This document shows positions 1 through 5,759 of a stretch of 5,817 nucleotides of DNA, piece by piece. The translations under genes and the position numbers were made by a program. Under the pieces are notes generated by a model. The model was given only the letters and a program-made list of their open reading frames with translations. It was not told the DNA's origin and ran no database searches. The DNA comes from Phycisphaerae bacterium (GTDB lineage Bacteria > Planctomycetota > Phycisphaerae > UBA1845 > Fen-1342), in the NCBI GenBank assembly GCA_022842805.1, contig JALHOX010000294.1:1-5817 (forward strand), given 5' to 3'. The first letter of the stretch is position 1. Each line of letters begins with the position of its first letter.

Positions 1-1
1 G

Positions 2-1144
2 TCCGCCGTCGCGCTTGATACGGCCTCGACGCGCACGTCGGCTGCCGGCAAGACGGAGCCGGGCGCCCAGCGGACCGTCCCGCGGCTTCGGTCGGCAGGC
101 GGCGGCCGCCCGTTGTCCAAGCGCGACTTGCTGTTGCTGTTGACGCAACTCTCGATCATGGTGCGCGCGGGGGTCGACCTCGCCGAAGCGGTGCGCAGCA
201 TCGCGGCCCGTTCGACCCGCGCGCCGATTCGCGAGGCCATGGGCGACGTGTACGCCGCACTGGAAAGCGGGAGCATGCTGTCGCAGGCCCTGGCGGACCA
301 TCGCAATCGCTTTGGCGGCGTGATGGTGGCGTCGATCGCCGCGGGCGAGTCCTCCGGACAACTGCCGGAAGTGCTCACGCGTTTGAGCGTCGTCATTCGC
401 GATCAACTGCGCTTGCAGAGCGCGGTTCGCTCGGTGGTCAGTTATCCGCTGGTGTTGGCGATCGTGACCATGCTGGTGCTGACGGCGATGATCTTCTTCG
501 TGCTCCCGCAATTCGCCGGCATCTATGACGCGTCGCGCGCGCCGACGCCCGCGGTGACGCGGCTGCTGCTCGACGGGGCGCAGGTCGCCCGGTCGTATTG
601 GTGGCTGCTGATCGGCGCGGGCGTCGCCGTTGCTTTCGGCGCTTTGCGCCTTGCGCGCACCGCCGCCGGACGGCGTCGCATCGACCTGCTTTGTTTCCGC
701 TTGCCGCTCGTGCGCAAATTCTCGCGCCCGCTGCTCGCCGGGCGCGTCTTTCGCTTGCAGGGCATCATGCTCGAAAGCGGCGTACCGATGCTCGAAGTTT
801 TGCGCATGACCCGGCCCGCGGTCGGCAACAGTTGCTTCGAAGACTTGATCGACGAGATGCAGACGTCGCTGGTCAACGGTAAAGGGATGGCGGCGGCCCT
901 GCGCGACTCCATCTGCATTCCCGAGGGCGCCGCCGAAATGGTCGCGACCGGAGAAGGCAACGGTCAATTGGGAAGCGTGCTGCAATCGGTGGGTGAGTTC
1001 TACGAATCCGAAGGAGAGCAGTACCTCCGCGACGCCGTGAAGATCGCCGAGCCGGCGATTATCGTCGGACTCGGCCTGATGGTGGGCGTGATCGTGCTGG
1101 CGGTCATGCTGCCGTTGCTCGACCTGTCGACGGCGGCCATGTAG
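2..1144 (+). CDS. gspF: GspF-family inner-membrane platform protein of a type II secretion / type IV pilus-like system (5' partial)
   Basis: Polytopic inner-membrane protein forming the core of the assembly platform that works with the cytoplasmic GspE/PilB-type ATPase. Two T2SF domains are visible as an internal duplication. Counting from the TTG at 113, the first has 'AAGESSGQLPEVL' at residues 77-89 and the second 'ATGEGNGQLGSVL' at 278-290, the family's GE-x-x-G-x-L signature twice. Membrane segments lie near residues 113-133 (after the typical SYP), 162-180 and 316-336. The frame has no stop back to position 2, and upstream codons give an Arg/Ser/Thr/Gly-rich stretch running into 'RPLSKRDLLLLLTQLS', which resembles the linker before the first T2SF domain. 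Family members are about 400 residues, so I infer that the gene starts before the window and that the TTG at 113 is not the real start. The stop is TAG at 1142-1144, 20 bases before the next gene. The family call is very secure; T2SS versus T4P assignment is less so. Confidence 0.93.
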   Translation, partial: SAVALDTASTRTSAAGKTEPGAQRTVPRLRSAGGGRPLSKRDLLLLLTQLSIMVRAGVDLAEAVRSIAARSTRAPIREAMGDVYAALESGSMLSQALADHRNRFGGVMVASIAAGESSGQLPEVLTRLSVVIRDQLRLQSAVRSVVSYPLVLAIVTMLVLTAMIFFVLPQFAGIYDASRAPTPAVTRLLLDGAQVARSYWWLLIGAGVAVAFGALRLARTAAGRRRIDLLCFRLPLVRKFSRPLLAGRVFRLQGIMLESGVPMLEVLRMTRPAVGNSCFEDLIDEMQTSLVNGKGMAAALRDSICIPEGAAEMVATGEGNGQLGSVLQSVGEFYESEGEQYLRDAVKIAEPAIIVGLGLMVGVIVLAVMLPLLDLSTAAM

Positions 1145-1164
1145 CACCAACGCATCAAGATACT

Positions 1165-2226
1165 ATGACTTCACTACTCCAAGCACGTCCGCCGGCCAGC
1201 GGCCCGCGCGTCGGCAACGTCGTCACGGGCGTCGACATCGGCGCGCACGCGGCCAAGCTGGTGGTGCGGCGCTGGAGCGGCGGTTGCTGGCGCATCGTCC
1301 GAGCCAGTCGCCTGCGGCTTTCTCCCGAGGCGCGGGACAACGCCGCCGAATCGGCCAAGGCGATTCGCCCCTGGCTGCGCGAACACGCCGAGACCGCGCG
1401 CCGCGATCTGGTCTGCAGCCTGCCTTCCGAGATGGTCGATTACGAGGCCGTCGACATCACGCTCGAGGACGGCGAGCGGCTCGACGATCGCGCCAGCGAA
1501 TCGATGCGGCAGTTGCTCGGCGACGAGACGCTTCGCGCCGCCTACGATTATTGGTGCGCCACCCCGGCCGGGACGCACGCTCCGACCAAACTCCATCTCG
1601 CGTGGACGGCGAACGAGTTCGCCGCGCAACTCGCGTGGCATCTGGCGAAGGATGGCTGGCGCGTAGTCGCCATCGACGCTCCCGGCACCGCCATCGCCAG
1701 CGTGGCTGCTGACTCGGCCAAGTCCTGCCTGGCCGTCGATATCGGCGGCAACGCGGCGTCGCTTATCTGGTCGCGGGGCGGTGTCGCCGAGTACGTGCGC
1801 AATCGCGTGCCGTTTGCGGTGAAATCGGCCACCGATCAACTCGCCGAGGCGCTGGGCATTCGCGCCGCGGCGGCTGAAGTACTGCTTAGCTCCTGGGGCT
1901 TAGGAGCAGCGGCGGACGCTGTCGGCCGGCCGCTGGAGGCCGCTGTCGCCAAGCACCTGGCGAGCTGGCTGGGCAAGCTCACCTTCGAAATCGAGCGCAC
2001 CGTGCAATACCTCCGACTACTCCATGGCGGCCATGCCGTGGCGGAGATCGTGCTGTGCGGCGGGGGAGCGTGTGTTCGCGGACTTGTGCGCTGGCTGGAA
2101 TCCAGGGTGGACTTACCTGTGCGGCTCGCTTGCTTGCCCACTGGATGGCGTTGGGACGCGGCCGAGCCTGCTTCGCCGTTGTACGCTCAGGCCGTCGCAT
2201 TGACGCAATACGGAGAGCAGCCATGA
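1165..2226 (+). CDS. pilM: PilM-like actin-fold ATPase (cytoplasmic GspL/PilM component)
   Basis: A 353-residue cytoplasmic protein of the PilM/FtsA actin-like fold that binds nucleotide and the cytoplasmic tail of PilN. The nucleotide-binding signatures are in the expected order: phosphate-1 'GVDIGAHAAKLV' at residues 22-33, phosphate-2 'LAVDIGGNAASLIW' at 189-202, and the adenosine motif 'VLCGGGACVRGL' at 296-307. The helix around 269-284 (LGKLTFEIERTVQYL) matches the conserved PilM segment before the adenosine motif. No membrane segment or signal peptide is seen. Length agrees with PilM (about 350) and excludes a full GspL, which carries an added membrane segment and periplasmic domain; here that part is the separate next gene. 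The ATG at 1165 lacks a good Shine-Dalgarno site, so translation may be coupled to gspF 20 bases upstream. The first ~18 residues are not conserved-looking, so a slightly later start is possible. The end overlaps pilN by ATGA. Confidence 0.88.
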   Translation: MTSLLQARPPASGPRVGNVVTGVDIGAHAAKLVVRRWSGGCWRIVRASRLRLSPEARDNAAESAKAIRPWLREHAETARRDLVCSLPSEMVDYEAVDITLEDGERLDDRASESMRQLLGDETLRAAYDYWCATPAGTHAPTKLHLAWTANEFAAQLAWHLAKDGWRVVAIDAPGTAIASVAADSAKSCLAVDIGGNAASLIWSRGGVAEYVRNRVPFAVKSATDQLAEALGIRAAAAEVLLSSWGLGAAADAVGRPLEAAVAKHLASWLGKLTFEIERTVQYLRLLHGGHAVAEIVLCGGGACVRGLVRWLESRVDLPVRLACLPTGWRWDAAEPASPLYAQAVALTQYGEQP

Positions 2227-2807
2227 AGCACCGCGTGAACCTGTTGCCGGTCGCGAGTCAGCGCCGTTTCGAACATTGGCGGCAAGGGCGTTTTTGGATC
2301 GCGATCTGGCTGGCGTCGGCCGGATTGCTCTCGGCAGGTCATTTCGGGCTGGTGCGCTGGCAGCGGACGGCGATTGAGGCGCTCGATACCGCCCAGGCGT
2401 CCGCCGCGCCGCTTCGCCGCGCCGAGGCCGATATTCGCCGCTTGCGGAGCACGTTGGAAGCCGAACGGCGAAACATCGAGACGTGCCGCGCCCTCGAGCA
2501 AACCGACGTTCCGCTCGCTCTGCTGCAGGTGGTCGGCGACTGTTGCCGCGGCCTGGGCATGGACATCCAGCTGGAATCGCTACGCGTGGACGAAGTGGCT
2601 GTAACTCCCACCGCCACGGGGCAATTCCCTGCGCCCCGCAAGCAGATGTTGCTCGTAGGCACCGCCGACGGCGACGCCCGCGTGACTTCCTTGGTGCACG
2701 AACTGAAAGCAAGCCAGGTATTCCATCTGGTGGAGTTGGAAGCGTCGCAGGCACAGTCCGAGCAGGCGCAGTCGCGGCGGTCGTTTCAGATCCGCTGTCA
2801 ACAATAA
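2223..2807 (+). CDS. pilN: PilN-like inner-membrane assembly protein
   Basis: A 194-residue bitopic protein. The short cytoplasmic N-terminus carries 'VNLLP' at residues 5-9, the hallmark of PilN that inserts into a groove on PilM. One membrane segment follows at about 24-44, then an Arg/Glu/Ala-rich coiled coil at about 50-92, and a periplasmic alpha/beta domain from about 97 to 193 that ends in a beta strand 'RSFQIRCQ', consistent with the ferredoxin-like fold shared with PilO and GspL. The frame stays open upstream to an ATG at 2055, inside pilM, but I chose 2223. It gives the canonical NLLP start, overlaps the pilM stop as ATGA, and has GGAG at 2212-2215 seven bases upstream. Overlap and order imply translational coupling and 1:1 partnership with PilM. 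Sequence identity to known PilN beyond the motif is probably low, as is usual for the family. Confidence 0.83.
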   Translation: MKHRVNLLPVASQRRFEHWRQGRFWIAIWLASAGLLSAGHFGLVRWQRTAIEALDTAQASAAPLRRAEADIRRLRSTLEAERRNIETCRALEQTDVPLALLQVVGDCCRGLGMDIQLESLRVDEVAVTPTATGQFPAPRKQMLLVGTADGDARVTSLVHELKASQVFHLVELEASQAQSEQAQSRRSFQIRCQQ

Positions 2808-2817
2808 AGGGCCGAAG

Positions 2818-3405
2818 ATGCAGATTACGGGCGCCGAGTTGTCGTTGCGAACGATCCGCCGTGGATGGTGGGTGGGCGGCCCAACGGTTGCGCTGCTGCT
2901 GATCGGCGGGTGGTGGTCGCTGCTCGGCGGGCCGATCGTCGTCGCTCGCGAGGAATTGGATCGCGAGCTGGCGGCGGTGGAATCGCTCCGTAACGCGGAG
3001 CAGGCGATCCGCACGCGGCTGGCCCAGGTTACGGCCGAAGCGGAACAAACGCGGCGCGAAGAGATCCTCCGCAAGCAACGCGTGCCAGACAAGCACGACG
3101 ACGCGAGTTTTCTCCATTGGGTGAATCAGCAGGCCCATGAATGCGGCCTGGTCGTGCGCGACTTTCGGCCGGCCGGGCGCGACGTACACGGCGATTACGA
3201 GCGCAGCGGCGTGATGATCGAATCGCTGGGCAGCTACGAGGTCATCTGTCATTTTCTCGACCGGCTCCGCGCCTGCTCGCGCATGAACCGCGTCGTGAGT
3301 TTCGAGATCACCCCCCGGGACGCCGAGCGCACGACGTTCGCGCTCAGCATGCAGCTTGCGTTGTTCACGCAAGTTTCCCGGCGAACGCCACAGGCTTCTC
3401 AATAG
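2818..3405 (+). CDS. pilO: PilO-like / GspM-like inner-membrane assembly protein
   Basis: A 195-residue bitopic protein: short basic cytoplasmic tail, one membrane segment at about residues 20-38 (Trp/Gly/Leu-rich), a charged coiled coil at about 42-88, and a periplasmic domain at about 96-185. The segment 'YEVICHFLDRL' at 140-150 followed by 'NRVVSFEI' at 157-164 is the typical PilO/GspM helix-strand pattern (y-x-x-l-x-x-F-l-x-x-l ... riv-x-v-x-x-i), and a final strand 'TTFALSMQLALF' closes a ferredoxin-like fold. The protein should heterodimerise with the PilN-like product through both the coiled coil and this domain. The start ATG follows the pilN stop by 10 bases, with AAGG at 2807-2810 overlapping that stop codon. 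The call rests on architecture and gene order more than on invariant residues, so PilO versus GspM naming is not decisive. Confidence 0.78.
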   Translation: MQITGAELSLRTIRRGWWVGGPTVALLLIGGWWSLLGGPIVVAREELDRELAAVESLRNAEQAIRTRLAQVTAEAEQTRREEILRKQRVPDKHDDASFLHWVNQQAHECGLVVRDFRPAGRDVHGDYERSGVMIESLGSYEVICHFLDRLRACSRMNRVVSFEITPRDAERTTFALSMQLALFTQVSRRTPQASQ

Positions 3406-3415
3406 GGATGGACTC

Positions 3416-4066
3416 ATGGCAGCAGGCGTGAACCCCACCGCGGCGGCCGCGCGGCAACGCACGAAGCTCGTCGTGGCGATCGCGCTGGGCGTCACATTGA
3501 TCGTCGTCCTCTGCTGGGGCGGCGAGGAACCAGTGGACGACGTAGCGTCTTCCGCCGTGCCCCAGCCGGCTGTGCTTGCGGTCGCCGCGATTCCCACGCC
3601 TGCCGCGGCGGAAGGGAAGCCAGATGACGCCGGTCAGGTTGCGGCAAGTCGATTACCACCCGTGGAGTTATCGCGCATTCTGGCCAACAACCCGTTCAGC
3701 GGCCCAGCGGTGCTTAGCGGCGCGGCGAAGTCGTCCGGGCGGGCCGCACCCACCGAGTCGTCTGCCGCCGCGGACCCCGCGAATCGACAACAAAGCGTCG
3801 AAACGGTCCCACCGGAAAACAAGGCCACCCCGACGACCGGCGATTCACCGACCGTCTCCGTCGCGAGTGCGGGAAGTCCAGAAGCCGAACCGCCCGCAAT
3901 CTCCGTCTCCGGCATCGTGATCGGCGGCGGCCGCCCCGCCGCGCTGATCGGCGACCAGTTGTTCTATGAAAACGACGCCATCGACAGCCAATGGAGGATC
4001 GTAGCCATCCGATCGCACGGCATCGTCGTCCAGTCGATCTCCGCTCCGCACGTTCGCGCCGACTAG
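3416..4066 (+). CDS. GspC/PilP-like bitopic protein with periplasmic HR-type domain
   Basis: A 216-residue protein with a basic N-terminus, one membrane segment at residues 16-34, then a long Ala/Pro/Ser/Thr-rich disordered periplasmic region. Within it 'RILANNPF' (87-94) resembles the short NPF-containing motif that precedes the HR domain in many GspC-like and pilus-platform proteins. The C-terminal 50 residues (about 161-208), 'ISVSGIVIGGGRPAALIGDQ' and following, have the beta-strand pattern of the HR/PilP domain: strand, glycine turn, Ala-leucine strand, a 'v-x-x-GD/ND' turn, then 'WRIVAIRSHGIVVQ'. In GspC and PilP this domain contacts the secretin N-domains. No PDZ or coiled-coil region follows, so it is like a short GspC. 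I chose ATG 3416 because AGGG at 3404-3407 sits eight bases upstream. An ATG at 3408 in another frame gives only seven codons, and the in-frame ATG at 3356 lies inside pilO. The family name is inferred from motif, topology and operon position. Confidence 0.7.
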   Translation: MAAGVNPTAAAARQRTKLVVAIALGVTLIVVLCWGGEEPVDDVASSAVPQPAVLAVAAIPTPAAAEGKPDDAGQVAASRLPPVELSRILANNPFSGPAVLSGAAKSSGRAAPTESSAAADPANRQQSVETVPPENKATPTTGDSPTVSVASAGSPEAEPPAISVSGIVIGGGRPAALIGDQLFYENDAIDSQWRIVAIRSHGIVVQSISAPHVRAD

Positions 4067-4120
4067 CGGTTCGTCACCGATCGATGTTCGGATAGCCATG
4101 CGAAAAGAAAGCGTGGGTGG

Positions 4121-4150
4121 CTGGGGTCGAATGTACTCATTCGCCCCCAG
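4121..4150. repeat. Strong palindrome, 13-base arms with tetraloop
   Basis: The left arm 4121-4133 (CTGGGGTCGAATG) pairs with the right arm 4138-4150 (CATTCGCCCCCAG) with one T-C mismatch and a TACT loop. It lies 54 bases after the stop of the GspC-like gene. There is no T-run after it, so a simple intrinsic terminator is not indicated. It could be a transcript-end stabilising stem or part of a dispersed repeat. Confidence 0.75.
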
Positions 4151-4197
4151 AACGCTGGACGTTGTGTCGAAACCTTGAGCGCCACCGTTTCACTGCT

Positions 4198-4223
4198 GGG
4201 GGCGAGCGAGAACGCTCGTCCCC
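4198..4223. repeat. Strong GC-rich hairpin, 11-base stem with AGAA loop
   Basis: GGGGGCGAGCG (4198-4208) pairs with CGCTCGTCCCC (4213-4223), with a single G-T wobble, leaving the loop AGAA. The CTGGGGGCGA at 4196-4205 is also a direct near-copy of 4121-4130 and a perfect complement of 4141-4150, so this stem and the upstream palindrome can compete for pairing. It is followed by a pyrimidine-rich but not T-rich stretch (CCTTCTCTTT, 4234-4243), so terminator function is uncertain. Confidence 0.72.
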
Positions 4224-4383
4224 TGCCATCCGCGCCTTCTCTTTAGCATCGTTACCCGAGAGCTGACTTGTGACAGACCACTAACGGGCATTGCGTCCAG
4301 TTCCGCTCGTGGTTTACCTCGGTGGCCGACGCTATCCGGAATGACCGCGCGGGAAGGGGGTTGGGCTGGTAAGCTGGCGGACT

Positions 4384-5004
4384 ATGGCGAAACGCGCGTC
4401 CAAGCGGCGACCAGTGCCGAAATCGAGTGGTCCGGAGGATTCCGGGCCGGGGTTAGTACGGATCATCGCGGGGCAATATCGGCGACGGCAGTTGCCGTAT
4501 CTGGGGGACCGCCGCACGCGGCCGATGAAGGACCGGGTGCGGGAGAACGTGTTCAACCTCTTGCAACAAGTGGTCGAGGGTACGCACGCGCTCGACTTGT
4601 TCGCGGGCACCGGGGCCTTGGGGTTCGAGGCGCTCAGCAGGGGCGCCGTATCGGCCACGTTCGGCGAGCATCACGCGGCGACCGCGGAGCAGATTCGCCG
4701 GAACGCCGAGTTCCTGGGCTGTGGCGACCGTGCCCACGTAATCACCGGCGACAGTTTCCGCTACTTCGCTTCGTTCGACAACGCGCAGGCTCCGTGGCTT
4801 GTGTTTTGCTCACCGCCGTATGATTTCTACGTGTCGCGCGCGGAGGAACTGCGAGCGCTCGTGGAAGGGCTGTATCAGCGCGCGCCCGAGGGAAGCTGGT
4901 TCGCCGTGGAATGCGACCAGCGGTTCGATCCCCAGCAGTGGACATGGGCCGAATGGGACGTCCGCCGCTACCCACCAGCCGTGGTGGGGATTGCGGGGAA
5001 ATAG
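4384..5004 (+). CDS. rsmD: 16S rRNA (guanine966-N2)-methyltransferase RsmD
   Basis: A 206-residue cytoplasmic SAM-dependent enzyme that in characterised bacteria methylates N2 of G966 in 16S rRNA during 30S assembly. Family marks appear in order: 'RIIAGQYRRRQL' (residues 26-37), 'RPMKDRVRENVFNLL' (46-60), SAM-binding motif I 'LDLFAGTGALGFEALSRGA' (70-88), an acidic residue after strand 2 in 'FGEHH' (93-97), and the catalytic loop 'VFCSPPYDFY' (140-149). The loop has SPPY where RsmD normally has DPPF/Y or NPPY. Length is close to the E. coli enzyme (about 200) apart from a basic, disordered N-terminal ~23 residues. ATG 4384 has only a weak GCGG at 4377-4380; a GTG at codon 11 is an alternative start. 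The gene stands alone, separated from the secretion operon by 317 bases and convergent with the next gene. The family call is secure; exact activity with the Ser substitution is inferred. Confidence 0.92.
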   Translation: MAKRASKRRPVPKSSGPEDSGPGLVRIIAGQYRRRQLPYLGDRRTRPMKDRVRENVFNLLQQVVEGTHALDLFAGTGALGFEALSRGAVSATFGEHHAATAEQIRRNAEFLGCGDRAHVITGDSFRYFASFDNAQAPWLVFCSPPYDFYVSRAEELRALVEGLYQRAPEGSWFAVECDQRFDPQQWTWAEWDVRRYPPAVVGIAGK

Positions 5005-5116
5005 AGCGAATAGAAGGTGAGAAGGTAAGAAGTGGGGTAGACAACGCGAAATCGCACTAAACGAGGTTGCGCCTCGTCTTCTCACTTTCTCACATCCTTA
5101 CCTTCTTCCGCTCGCT
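5005..5116. repeat. Inverted-repeat-rich spacer between convergent genes
   Basis: AGAAGGTAAG at 5020-5029 is matched by a perfect inverted copy at 5097-5106. GTGAGAA at 5017-5023 has inverted copies at 5087-5093 and 5079-5085. AGCGA at 5005-5009 has an inverted copy at 5112-5116. The left half is purine-rich and the right half pyrimidine-rich, so the spacer could fold into an imperfect long stem with the short hairpin at 5061-5077 near its tip. It lies immediately after the rsmD stop and reaches the stop codon of the Dabb gene. Confidence 0.6.
5061..5077. terminator. Candidate two-way terminator hairpin
   Basis: ACGAGG (5061-5066) pairs perfectly with CCTCGT (5072-5077) around the loop TTGCG. 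On the + strand it is followed by CTTCTCACTTTCTC, and on the - strand by TTTAG. Neither is a strong T-run, but the location between two convergent genes suits a shared terminator. Confidence 0.35.
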
Positions 5117-5552
5117 ACTTCCCGTTCACGTAAGAATCGAAGACGCGAACTTGTTTCCAAGTGGAGCGGTTTTCTTCGATGAACTCGAGGTGGCGCGGGT
5201 GCGTTTGATAGACGTCGTGGGCGGCTTTGTCCTGGAACACGACGTGCAGGGCGACGTCGAAGTCGCGGACGTTCACCGGGCGATCGAACTCCTCGGCGAC
5301 CGTGCCGGCCGAGTAATAGACCGTGCCGTCGTGATCGTTCAGGTACTTGTCGCAGGCCGCCACCAGCTTGGCGCGATTTTCGGGCGAGCTGTCGTTCAAC
5401 GTGAAAAAGACCATATGCGCTAACATGGGTTCCGCGGCGTCTCCCTTCGAGTCTGGGAAGGCGGCGGCCCGCTCAGGGAGCAGCCCGCCCTGGATGGTGA
5501 TGATGGCGAACAACACGGCCACGACGGCCGACAACAAAGCCCAGCGTTTCAT
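5115..5552 (-). CDS. Exported Dabb-domain (stress-responsive alpha/beta barrel) protein
   Basis: A 145-residue protein. Residues 1-31 look like a signal sequence: Lys-Arg start, hydrophobic core at about 5-20, and a possible cleavage after 'ERAAA'. Residues 43-142 match the Dabb family, a dimeric alpha-beta barrel of the ferredoxin-like type. The visible marks are the first strand 'LAHMVFFTL' (44-52), 'DFDVALHVVFQDKAAHDVYQ' (97-116) and the typical 'HPRHLEFI' (118-125). Dabb proteins have varied or unknown functions, so no reaction can be assigned. The frame is open further upstream to an ATG at 5627, but ATG 5552 is preferred because GGAG (5562-5565 reading - strand) lies about eight bases before it and the signal sequence begins there. 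It is convergent with rsmD. It may be a lipid-free periplasmic protein or stay anchored by the hydrophobic segment. Confidence 0.85.
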   Translation of the reverse strand: MKRWALLSAVVAVLFAIITIQGGLLPERAAAFPDSKGDAAEPMLAHMVFFTLNDSSPENRAKLVAACDKYLNDHDGTVYYSAGTVAEEFDRPVNVRDFDVALHVVFQDKAAHDVYQTHPRHLEFIEENRSTWKQVRVFDSYVNGK

Positions 5553-5587
5553 GGCGGGTACTCCGGGGGCAAATGGTGGGAGTTGGG

Positions 5588-5616
5588 AATATAGCGAATC
5601 TCGGGGCTGCGGTCGA
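5588..5616 (-). promoter_or_regulatory. Candidate sigma-70-type promoter for the Dabb gene
   Basis: On the - strand TATATT (5593-5588) fits a -10 box (5 of 6 to TATAAT). TCGACC (5616-5611), 17 bases upstream, fits a -35 box at 4 of 6 positions. Transcription would start near 5580, giving a leader of about 30 bases that includes the Shine-Dalgarno site. It is placed by eye from consensus only. Confidence 0.4.
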
Positions 5617-5759
5617 ACGGGGGACAAGCCCGCGAAACACGCGAAATTACGCGAAAAGGGGTGGGGGTGCGGTACGTAGATGCGGCGGAAATAACGATCC
5701 CAGCGGGCGTCCTTATTTCTATTTCCAAGCTGTGCATTTGACAGGTCGGCAACCTTGAC
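5617..5759. other. Non-coding stretch upstream of the Dabb gene
   Basis: Apart from the CGCGAAA repeats I see no gene or RNA here. The right part (5710-5740) is locally AT-richer than the surroundings, which would suit a regulatory region, but no clear boxes can be placed. Confidence 0.4.
5631..5656. repeat. Three CGCGAAA direct repeats at 9-10 base spacing
   Basis: CGCGAAA occurs at 5631-5637, 5640-5646 and 5650-5656, roughly one helical turn apart, upstream of the candidate Dabb promoter. The same ACGCGAAAT core appears at 5044-5052 in the spacer downstream of the gene. It could be an activator or repressor site, or a short tandem intergenic repeat with no regulatory role. Confidence 0.55.

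Larger units (their letters stand above)
4067..4383. other. 317-base intergenic region between the secretion operon and rsmD
   Basis: No credible coding frame is present; the ATG frame at 4341 is a shadow overlapping rsmD. The first half contains the palindrome cluster described separately (4121-4223). The second half (4224-4383) must carry the rsmD leader and probably its promoter, but I could not find a pair of -35/-10 boxes with reasonable spacing. The secretion operon has no classical terminator with a T-run here, so the palindromes may serve that purpose. Confidence 0.6.

Noticed and set aside
113..115. TTG as the start of GspF
   Set aside because: The frame is open to the window edge, the upstream residues read as the expected linker, and a start here would remove the N-terminal part of the family's usual ~400 residues.
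1174..1839. A 221-codon - strand frame opposite pilM
   Set aside because: Shadow of the PilM gene; the translation is Gly/Arg/Ala-rich and shows no family motif, while the + strand has all three actin-fold signatures.
1889..1910. GCTCCT/AGGAGC inverted repeat inside pilM
   Set aside because: Short six-base arms within well-supported coding sequence; expected by chance in GC-rich DNA.
2055..2222. Longer PilN starting at the ATG at 2055
   Set aside because: It would overlap pilM by about 170 bases and bury the NLLP motif that belongs at the N-terminus; ATG 2223 has a good Shine-Dalgarno site and an ATGA overlap.
2113..3597. A 494-codon open frame on the - strand, longer than any gene in the window
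   Set aside because: It lies opposite pilN and pilO, which have recognisable family architecture, good starts and tight spacing. Its translation is Arg/Ala/Pro/Ser-rich with no recognisable domain. High-GC codon use leaves the opposite strand open by chance.
4341..4823. A 160-codon + strand frame overlapping rsmD
   Set aside because: Out of frame with the clearly recognisable RsmD motifs; the translation is low-complexity Arg/Gly/Ala.
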